64,000 nucleotides of DNA from Hypomesus transpacificus. Taxonomy: Eukaryota; Chordata; Actinopteri; Osmeriformes; Osmeridae. Both the position numbers and the translations under genes were made by a program. This document shows, piece after piece, positions 1-10,200 of the stretch. Positions within the stretch are counted from its first letter, which is position 1. Each line of letters opens with the position of its first letter. The notes beneath the pieces are model-generated. The model did no database searches. It was not told where the DNA came from and worked only from the letters and a program-made list of their open reading frames with translations. The stretch is taken from contig NC_061063.1 of NCBI RefSeq assembly GCF_021917145.1, positions 7,259,944-7,323,943 on the forward strand, in the 5' to 3' direction.

Positions 1-46
1 TGGCTGTGACAGCGGGGGCGTGCCTCCGCTCTCTCCTGGCCACCGT
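1..46 (-). CDS. epb41: epb41 partial exon at window edge
   Basis: Acceptor GTGCTGCTGCAG is followed by an open phase-0 frame reading [15 protein letters not shown] to the window edge. The phase matches the end of the preceding exon at 410. Too short for recognition on its own. Confidence 0.5.
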
Positions 47-3000
47 CTGCAGCAGCACAGACACAGCTCAGACACGGGGCTACCAGCAGGGCGGTGCCAC
101 TGAGCTATAACTGACACCAGGGCAAGCCAAACCCTCACAAACGTAAAAGCTAGATCTCTCTGGAATGTTTATCGACCACAACACCCAGCACCCGAAAGGC
201 TGTGTCCTACTATTTCCCACAGGCTATTTCCCAACCAAAGTAAACACAGTTCATGACAAAGACAAATTATACTAGAGGAATAGCCTACATCCTGTGAAGA
301 GAGAAGAGACTTACTACAGAAAAAGATATTTGATTGAGGTGAAGATATTTGTTTGAGGTGTCCTGTATATATATCTGAGTTAATCTGTGTGCATGTGTGT
401 GTATAATACCTTGATGTCTGGGGTGGACTCAGGCCTGGGGCTGTGTGTCTTGGTGGAGTCAGCCAATCGGCTCTCAGCCTTCCTCTCCGCAGAGCGAGAC
501 CGCCGTCCCGTCGGGGTGGAGGCCTGCCGGCGCTCCCCGCCGCGCGGCAGAGCCGAGGTCACGGGTGAGGGGGCCGCCTCCACTGGGGACACAGGGGTCA
601 TAATGGGGGCGCTGACGGGGCGGGTGTTCTTATCCGGGGTGGACGCCATGGCTACAGGGGGAACAGGAAGGGGAACAGGAGGGGGAATAGGAGGGGGAAT
701 AGGAGGGGGAACAGGATGGGGAACAGGATGGGGAACAGGAAGGGGAACAGGAGGGGGAATAGGAGGGGGAACAGGATGGGGAACAGGATGGGGAACAGGA
801 AGGGGAACAGGAGGGGGAACAGAAGGGGGAACAGGAAGGGGAACAGGAGGGGGAACAGGAGGAGGAACAGGAAGGGGAACAGGAGGGGGAACAGGAGGAG
901 GAACAGGGGGAGGAACAGGAGGGGGAACAGGAGGGGGAACAGGAGGGGGAACAGGAGGAGGAACAGGAGGGGGAACAGGAGGAGGAACAGGAAGGGGAAC
1001 AGGAGGAGGAACAGGAGGGGGAACAGGAGGGGGAACAGGAGGGGGAACAGGAGGAGGAACAGGAGGGGGAACAGAAGGAGGAACAGGAGGGGGAACAGGA
1101 GGAGGAACAGGAGGGGGAACAGGAGGAGGAACAGGTTGGGGAACAGGAGGAGGAACAGGAGGGGGAACAGGAGGGGGAACAGGAGGAGGAACAGGAGGAG
1201 GAACAGGAGGGGGAACAGGAGGAGGAACAGGAGGGGGAACAGGAGGAGGAACAGGAGGGGGAACAGGAGGAGGAACAGGAGGGGGAACAGGAGGAGGAAC
1301 AGGAGGGGGAACAGGAGGAGGAACAGGAGGGGGAACAGGAGGAGGAACAGGAGGGGGAACATGAGGAGGAACAGGAGGGGGAACAGGAGGGGGAACAGGA
1401 GGAGGAACAGGAGGAGGAACAGGAGGGGGAACAGGAGGGGGAACAGGAGGGGGAACAGGAGGGGGAACAGGAGGGGAGTAAACAGTCCAACCTCTGCTGG
1501 TAACAAAATCTGTGACAGTTTGACATTCATCCGTTGGTTACTCACACATACATTCACACTGCTACATTAATACATCCCACATGCAGGCCAGAGTGCTGCC
1601 CTCATGTAGTAGTCAGTACCTGTGGGAATCAGGGAGGGGCCGGGCTCTGGTGGAGGAGAGCGATCCAACAACTCAAACCAGTCATCCTTTACTAACACTG
1701 AGGAGAATTACAACCAATCAGAGAGAGAACACAACAGTCTGGTGTGTCTGGTGTCCCAAGCTCCACACAGACACCTGGCGTGCAGTGCAGCAGCACCATG
1801 TGAAGTAGCGAAGCCTCTGCTGGTCGTGACAAGCTCCTTTGCATGACGCACTTCCGAGAGAGCAAAGCTGAGTATAAAAACATAGGAAGAAGTTTTGAAT
1901 GGTGAAAGTTTGAGAAAGTTAGAGCCATTATTCTCTCTGCTGTAGCCCTACGTTATTTTAAGCCTCTGTCCTCCCACCCTATTGGAGTAAGGAGCACATA
2001 ACAGCAGAGGGAGGAATGGGACTGATTGTCTCCCACAGGATGTCATATGGATTTTTATTGAGCACTTGAAACAGGCCCAGGGCAGTGAATGATATTGGAA
2101 CGCACTCCTTAGAAACAAAAGCAAAGCCACATAATCCAGACATATAGCTTGACATCACAAAAATAGCCCGAGTCTGCTCGCAGTCTAAATGCCAGGGTCT
2201 GTGGAGGGCAGGCGATACTTCAATGCGGTTTTATTTCTTGTACCTGGAGGTAAGGTGAGAGGTCTGGGAGGGTCAAAGTCGAGCAGGATATACCAGAGGT
2301 CATCCTGCCTCTGAATGTAGGATTGGAGCTGCCAAATCTTCTCCCCCAGAGCCCTAGTCCTCTTCCTAGCCCCACCCAGCTCCAGCTCCACCTGCTGCTG
2401 CAGCCTGCCAGCCTCCTCCTCCAGCAAGGCCAGCCTCTTGGTCTCCAGGCCCCAGTCTTGCCCCGGGACCAGGCCTGTCTGCCGGGCAGTCTGCTCCCAC
2501 TTCTCCCTGAGGCTGTGGCTCACAGCCCTCCACTGCTTCTGCAGCTGAGCGACGCTCTGGTGACACAGCCACACGTCCTGCAGGGTCTGGAGCAGTGTGT
2601 CCTCCACCGGGTCCGCAGGCCACGGGCTGCTCCATACCTGCGCACCACCACCCCTCCCCCCCTCCTCTGCAGCCCGTCCCCTCCGCTGGGAGGCCCTGCG
2701 GATGGTACCCGGTACAGTGTCAGGAGGAGGAGGAGCGGCGCTGGGAGACGCTGGAGGTGGGGCTCTCCTCGTAGGGGCGACTGGCAGGGAAGAAAGAGGA
2801 GTCCTCAGGGGAGTCGGAGAGGAGCAGAGAACTCTCTGGAGGATGAGATCTGTAACTCAAACAAGCGTCTGCGGGTTCTCTGAATTTAGAGGCTTGTCTG
2901 TACAGAGAGAGTTCTCAGTGTGCCAAGACGCTTTCATTCATCGATATTATTAATCTCACAACAAGCACAGTAATTAGTCAGCTTGATACTCCAGCACATT

Positions 3001-4758
3001 GTCCTGGTATAGTGCTAGAGCCTGTTTTATTGTTGTAAGCTTAAATCTGAGGTGTGAAGTATGTGTGTGTGACACGGTGGCACACACACAGAGCAAGCTG
3101 AACAATCCAAAGTTAGGTTTGGCATTATCGTCTCATTCAAATGAGGAAGCGCAACAAAGCTTGGCCAAAACATTCAGTACCTTCAAGAGGGATCACACAG
3201 ACATGGTCCAATAACCAAAACCAATCATCTTCTGAGATCCACACCCATGTCTGTTTAGGTGGCGCTTCAAGAAACCTGATTCTCTTGGTGGGAGGCCTCA
3301 GTTGAATGATCTTCAGCACCATTCTGGGAGGGGTGCGAGCAGAGCCTGACACTGGGACATGCCAGACATGCCGCGTGGCTGATGAGACAAACAAATCATT
3401 CACTGACTGTTTAGCCAAGCTTAAGGACCGCAATGTATAGTGACCGCAAGTACGCTAGGGCTCGCGTCTGCAGACCTGCTAAGCTATGTCAGGAGCTACA
3501 GCAGCCCTCTGGATGTCGAGATTACGTGGAGAATGCAGTTGCTGAGCGGCACTCTAGAATATTTCTGGGAGGTTCCGCCCTCGTAGGAAGTTCTATCCAA
3601 GCACATGGGCTACTAGCTTCTATTGCAAATTTGTGGCAACTTTTATGTGGAAGATTAGAGCATTCATTGAAGGGAACGTGCATTCTCTCAAAGGGTATCT
3701 CCATCGCGCTCATTGCGATCAGTATAAATTGGCTGTTTGCAGGGGAGAGAAGGGCGTTGTAGGTCTGTGACAAAGATCAGTCTGTCAAAACAGGACAGAG
3801 AAGATCAAATATGTCGATCACAGTTAGATCACAGTTAGATCAAAGCTTAGGTTAGTGTTGACTGTGAGGGAGGAGCAGCGGTTCGAATTATGACGGTGTG
3901 CAAATTCCCAGTTTTTTCAAATTAGCAGGACATTTTGACAAATGTCAACATAATCTTGTAAGATTGAAAAACAGTGAAGCACTACTTGGAACATATTACA
4001 CTATTCAGACCAGTCAAAGCTTAGTCGAACCGAGAGTGAGTCTTTTTTAGTCTTGTTAGCTGGCAACTGGAATGCATGAGAATTAGAGTTTAGTACGTTT
4101 TGGTGAGGCTACCTATGGAGACCTGTAGGGGGCGCACCGGGGTGCGATCCAGTAGCACAAACCAATCATCCTCCTCTGTCAATTCTGGATGTGTCCAGCT
4201 CCTCGTCCCTGTTACCGTGGTGACGTGAGGTTTTTCTCCATACTGTGCTTTGTCGTTGATTGGACGGTGCTGCCGCTTGGCTTGAGACAAGACTAAACCA
4301 ACACAGTGAAGGAAAACTGTCAATCACAGGTTGCCTATGGTGCCAAAATATTCTCCTACTTAAATCACAAGACACAGTATGAAACGCAGGGGGATACATT
4401 ATAGAGACTCTGTCTTCAACTGACTAAAATCTAAAGATGAACCCATGTACAAGATCGAACAAACGTATTCCCTCTATGCAGTTCTGGCAGCACCCTGTAA
4501 GACTAGCACTGTGCTCCTGAACTATCAGTAGGTGGAGACACTGAGCAGTACATTGACAATTAAGTTTGTCTCATAATCCTTAATGTACTGACATGCTCTG
4601 TTCAGATAGATATAAGGAGGATAAAAACCTACAGCTTCACCTCACTGAAATAACAACACACATAACAGACATGGGAAGCATTTCTATGACTTTATGAAGT
4701 CTCCCATATGTGAATTGGGATCATATGGTTCATTTCCCTGGCAACCACACACACACGC

Positions 4759-4820
<62 letters not shown>

Positions 4821-7087
4821 CTCCGGGGAATCCTCAAGCCTTGGCTTGCTGAGCCACCACTACAGTATGTGTAAAGCGTTCAGTTCAGTTGAATGGTCTA
4901 ACAATGCCAGGGGCCCTTAAGACTGGAACTGTGAAATGAACCACAGCAGAGGGGAGCACTGGGTGTCTGCACAGCTGCTGCTTCGTTTACGTGTTTCCAT
5001 GCATCAGACTGACCCTGCAGCTATTGTTATTTATCTCACAGATGAGGAGTGTGTCTTGGAAAGGCAACAAGAGTCAATTGAGACAACTATCTTGGGTTAA
5101 GCTGGTTCTCCTTTAAGGAATAATAGTTGTTGCTGTGGCAGGGTGTTTTTGCTGTTGCAGACGAGGGTGGATCGATGACAGTGCTGGGCTCTCATGGGGA
5201 TCTGTCAGGTTGTAGAGGTCATGATGAGGTCAGCGGCCTCACACAGCAGGTGTGAAGGGCGAGTCTGTACAGCACAAAGGGGCTCTGACTGGCTACCTGA
5301 GGGAGCAGGGCGTGGGTTGGAGGAGAGGAAGATGAAGGAGGAGGAGGAGTCTGCCGTGATGTTGGAATCCTCCCTCCACTCTTCTGGCTCTTTTGTGAAT
5401 GAAGAGGCAGTTTGAGGCGGCAGGGGAGTGGTCACTGTCTCACACACAGCGAATGAACCAAAAAAAACACAATTCAGAAAAGAACACAATTCCGATTCAC
5501 ACAATAGCAACAACAAAACGCGAGTCCATCTGAAAAGCATTATGTAACGTTTTGGTGCAATGGAGTATTTGGGAATTGAACAACAAGCCCCCACCCCCAG
5601 CCCCACCCCCAGCTAGAAGGTGTAGTAAGTGCATGACTGTGGAGCAGCGGAGTCCCTGCTGTGCTCTTAGCCTGAGGATTATCACCAGTCAGCACACAGC
5701 AGGGGGGGCCGCGCAGTGAGCTCAGCACCGGCAGGCCAGCAGACGACAGCAAGCACAGCAGAGACACACAGAGCGCATGGTGCATGGCGAGGAGGCCGTG
5801 TCTCCTGGAAAAAGAAGCGTACGCAGCCAGATGGTGATCGACTCGTCGGGGCGCCGGCAGGTCAGCTTGGACCTGGCAGCGTCGACCACAAGCCCCCTAG
5901 GAGGCCTTGCTGTGCCAAGAGCTGAGCACGGGCACAAGCGGAGGACCGAGACTGGCCAGGGTTAAGTGTTGAGGAGAGGAGCTGAACAGCAGAAGGCAGG
6001 TGGGAGGTAATAGTCCCGGGGGAGAAGGGAAAGCTGTTTGGTGTGGTTCTGCTTAATCAGTGACTCACGACTTGTGTTGTTAGCAGAAAGTGAAACAGAT
6101 GCTATCAGGACAAGTTACATAAGCGAGTGTCCCAGATGACAAGGCTGAGAGAAGCTGAAAACAGAGCGGAGAGCCTCTCAGAGCTTAAGTGACTGCCAGA
6201 GGAGTGAACAACAACCCTGTGCTGCACAGTACCTGAGGGGTAGAGGGTGGGTGGAAGCCATCCAGCATCCATTAAACAGAACCAGTCGTCCTCTTCTGTC
6301 CTTGCTTGGGTGAACTGAAGTACAGGAAGATACTTACCTCCGGCTGAAGTACACAGGTGCAAGTCAGAGTAGTATCTGTGTTTTCTCTTGTGCACGCGCA
6401 CACACACACACACATGTACAAGGGCACGCATCTACACACGCATCTACACACACCTCCATCAAGACTCCTGGAGTTCCTCTTGCTGGACGAGCGCTGGAAC
6501 AGCGGGGCTGGCCTGTCGATCATAGAGCTGGCCTGGCGTGTCTGGGCCTGGGTCCGGCCACTGTAGCGGAACTTGGAGCCCAGCGCCAGGAACTTCCTGG
6601 GAGTGGTAGCCACCTCAGTGGACGTCAGCCTGTGTGGCAGAGAACCAGGACGTGTCGATTTAGCTCTTGTCTGTGAACAGGGAGGGTACCCAGCCAACTA
6701 AGGAGTGATCATTCCCAGTGGGGACCTCTTACCTGAAGAAGGTATGATGCTCCACACAAACTTTCCAAAGCTTCTTGGAGGCCTTGTAGTTTGGCAGTTT
6801 GAAGCCAATGGCGCTCTCATACTGTTCCATCTGTTATCAACAAAAAAACGGGGAACAAGCTCTATTTTAGCTTCCGCACTAAATCAGCTCATTCTAGAGG
6901 GGAACAAAAGGGTTTAGGATTCTGTTGTACCTCTGAGGGACGAATCTTGATGAAGAAGCTGCTGCGTTTGTATGAAACCTTGAGGACTTTGGGCCAGGGG
7001 AAACGATTGATCCTCAGCTTGTCCTTATAAACCATCAGACCACTGGAACACACTCCCAGCATTATGTCCACCCCATCCAAGTCCTGA

Positions 7088-7154
<67 letters not shown>

Positions 7155-7159
7155 GAGAA

Positions 7160-7232
<73 letters not shown>

Positions 7233-10200
7233 GAGAGAGTAAGACATAGACAGAGAGATGGATGAATAGATAAATGAGAAGAGAGAGAAACAGCATTAAA
7301 GGAAATGTAAGGAGAGCAGAAGAGTCACGGAGTGAGTCACTGAGGGAGTCAATGTGATGGCTCTTCTCCTGCAGTTGACCTGCAATGACTTTGGTCATCC
7401 ACTGAGAGGCAGCATGCACCTCCATTTCAGAATAAGTACCTCCATATTTTATTTAAATCCCTAGTTTGATGCAAACAGCCTGACCTCCTTTTCTGCTATC
7501 AAATATGACACGCCATGTGTTTGTCCCTTTTTTGGGACACAAACACTGACTTGGCTTTCATGGCTGTAATGCAGATGGCCTACCTTGGTCTAGGGTTTCT
7601 ACACAACACAAACCCCATGTCACAGTCCTCAAGATCCTAGTCATCCTTTCTCCCTGATTGGAGAAGTCTGGTAAGGAGGTAGTGTCTGTTCTTTCCACTA
7701 TACCTTACATTTACATTTAGTCATTTAGCAGTCGCTCTTATCCAGAGCGACTTACAGTAAGTACAGTGACATTCTCCCCGAGGCAAGAAGGGTGAAGTGC
7801 CTTGCCCAAGGACACAACGTCATTTTGCACAGCCGGCAATCAAACCGGCAACCTTCTGATTAATAGCCCGATTCCCTAACCGCTCGGCCATCTGACCCCC
7901 ATCTGTACCTTAGCCTGGTGAAGGTCCACCCCGTACATGGAGAGTTTCTTGGCGTTCTCCAGGAACATCATGTCTGCCTGCGCTGGACTCATCGCCCTGT
8001 GGACAGGAATTAGGTGAGTGGATGCATGTGCTTCCCTGCGTACCAGATCATCCAGCACACACACACACACAGTAACACAAGAACACACACACACAGTAAC
8101 ACAAGAACACACACACACAGTAACACAAGAACACACACACACCCGTGCACATACCAACACACCCACCCAAACATGCGTACGTGTGTGCAGTGCGAGCGAG
8201 CGTGTCTCTCCCATCGTCCCCCGGCCCGCGCAGTGCTCACCTGTATGTGCGGTGCAGCTCCATCACCTTCTCCTCCAGCTCCTTGGTCTGGCCCTGAGCC
8301 AGGCGCAGGTCCTTGGCGTAGTCCGTCCCGTGCACCTCGGGGTCGTACTCGCCCAGCTCCGACTGCAGGGCGTAGGAGCCCAGCAGGGCCAGCGTGACGA
8401 AGGAGCAGGGCAGCCTGCTGGCCAGGATGTCCTTCCGCAGCTGCAGACACAGGAAGTACCTGCCCGCGCAACGCAACAGGGGGGTCAGGGAGAGGTCACG
8501 GCAGGCTTCCGGGAAGCACTTCAGTTACACCTCAGTTGATGATGTTAATTAGGGCTTAAGCCTCCTAGTTGTTTACTAAAAGTGCTGTTTCACGGATGTG
8601 GAGGCGGGATGAAATGGATTCATTATGATGATGAACTGAGCTAGCAGGTAAGGACTGGATGGTGAAGCGTCATGTGATAGATCTGTTTCTGTAATGGTGT
8701 TTCTTTCTTTATGTTTCTCTTTGTATAGACAGAGGAGGGAGAGGGAGGGAGGGGTGAGTCGGTGGAGTTTACCTGGTGATGTCTTCAGAGAGCTGGGCGG
8801 GGTCAGGAGGGTAGAACTTCACATTGAAGGTAAAGTCATAGGTAGTGCCTGGAGAGAGAGACAAAGGACACTTGATTAAACATACTGTATTTATAAGGAC
8901 ATAAGTGAGCAGAACTGTTCCAACTAAGCTGAGGTGGAAAAACTCACCATGCACCTGTCTGCGGATCTCCTTGGTGAAGTCCATCCAGGTCTGTGGAGGT
9001 AAACACATGCATTATGACACATACACACACATCAGATCTGTCAGATGGTGTTTGACGTGGGTTGATCTCAGTTTCTGAGTGCACGTGAGATGGTGTGTTG
9101 GCTGTTAGATACTGACCTTCATGGAGGGTGTCTCCCAGATGGCCAGGCCATAGTAGTCCCTCTCCATCAGATTAAGATGGTCACACACCTTGGAGAAGAG
9201 ATCCTGGCCCTTGGCATGTTTCTGTATGAGAAGAACAAGATTTCACCCATCCAGTATGTGAGATACTGCACACCAAGATACTGTTTGCCAGAATTGATCC
9301 AAGGTTGTTAAGTACGAAAATCATCAAGTTGGGTCCTAATGTGTGAAAAATGAATTTGTGAACGACAAATTAGTGCCCCAAAGGGAGGGTTCGAATCTCC
9401 AGTATTTCTCCCCAAGGATGCTGACAGTCTGTTAGGCAGCTGTTAAACATAAACACAGACATTGACTGAATACAGACTGATAATGAGTTTGCTAATAGCA
9501 TACTAAATGTGTCTTGAATGACTTCTAAATGGATTGACTTCATTAACAGAGTTTCTTACGTCCAGCTCACACTCATACAGAGTGTCATCCAGCAATGTGA
9601 CTTTGCACTGCATGATCGTGGGTCGACGGGGGGCTTTGGGAGGTTTGACTTCGTCCTCTGCAGCCTTGTCTTTTCCCTCTCCTTCTCCCTCTCCTTCGCC
9701 CTCTCCTTCGGCCTCTCCCTCCGGCTTGGACTCCTCGTCCTCCTCCTTCTCCTGCTCACTGTCCTCTCCTTTCTCCTTGTCTTTCTCCTTTTCCCCCTCG
9801 TCCTCAGACTCTTTCTCGGTGTCAGGGTCTTCCTTCTGGTCTACCTGGACAGGCTGACGGAACACAGACAGCAATGCCTTCATTGTAATAGCCTCACTGT
9901 ATGCATCCCGACATGGTATCAACATGACCGAAGCAATGTTTGGACTGTTAAAGGACTACCAGACTACCGTTTCACATCCTGTAGCTTTAGTTTAAGCTGA
10001 ATCACAAACTGTATATACATCATGCAGTAACCAAGCTAAGACCAATCAATTTCTAAATACCTTAACCAAACATTTTAAAAGTCATACTCTGAAACCACAT
10101 TGATCTCATGATATTATTCCAAAAAGTTGTAATCAGGTCAACTGCTCAGCTCCTCTAAACCACAGGCAGTTCAACAATGGCTCTTCTGCTAAATAATTAA

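Noticed and set aside
387-1570. Very long open frames across 0.4-1.57 kb on both strands (Gly-Thr, Gly-Asn-Arg, Cys-Ser-Pro and Phe-Pro-Leu repeats)
   Set aside because: They are the 12-bp minisatellite read in several frames. A 12-base unit without stops is open in every phase, and there is no conserved content.
2323-2953. Plus-strand Pro/Leu-rich frames at 2.3-2.95 kb
   Set aside because: Shadows of the GC-rich coding exon on the minus strand.
3250-3773. Minus-strand frame near 3.5-3.77 kb as another epb41 exon
   Set aside because: No motif, no matching phase-1 splice sites and no family resemblance.
5700-5965. GC-rich stretch with open frames ([17 protein letters not shown] and others) between cassette exons
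   Set aside because: The start resembles a signal peptide, and an acceptor-like TTTTTCCAG exists, but no frame carries the motif, the phase is wrong and the donors are poor.
6889-7425. Minus-strand frame with long SLSLSL run
   Set aside because: The (CT)n microsatellite read as protein upstream of the real exon at 7083.
7860-7900. Functional tRNA gene in the SINE heads (also near 11.43 kb and 38.31 kb)
   Set aside because: Only box A and box B resemblance remains. The acceptor stem and anticodon arm do not fold, and the segment continues into a SINE body and tail.
8600-8645. ATGATGATGAACTGA near 8.62 kb as a box C/D snoRNA
   Set aside because: The C-like and D-like boxes are only a few bases apart, with no room for a guide and no terminal stem.
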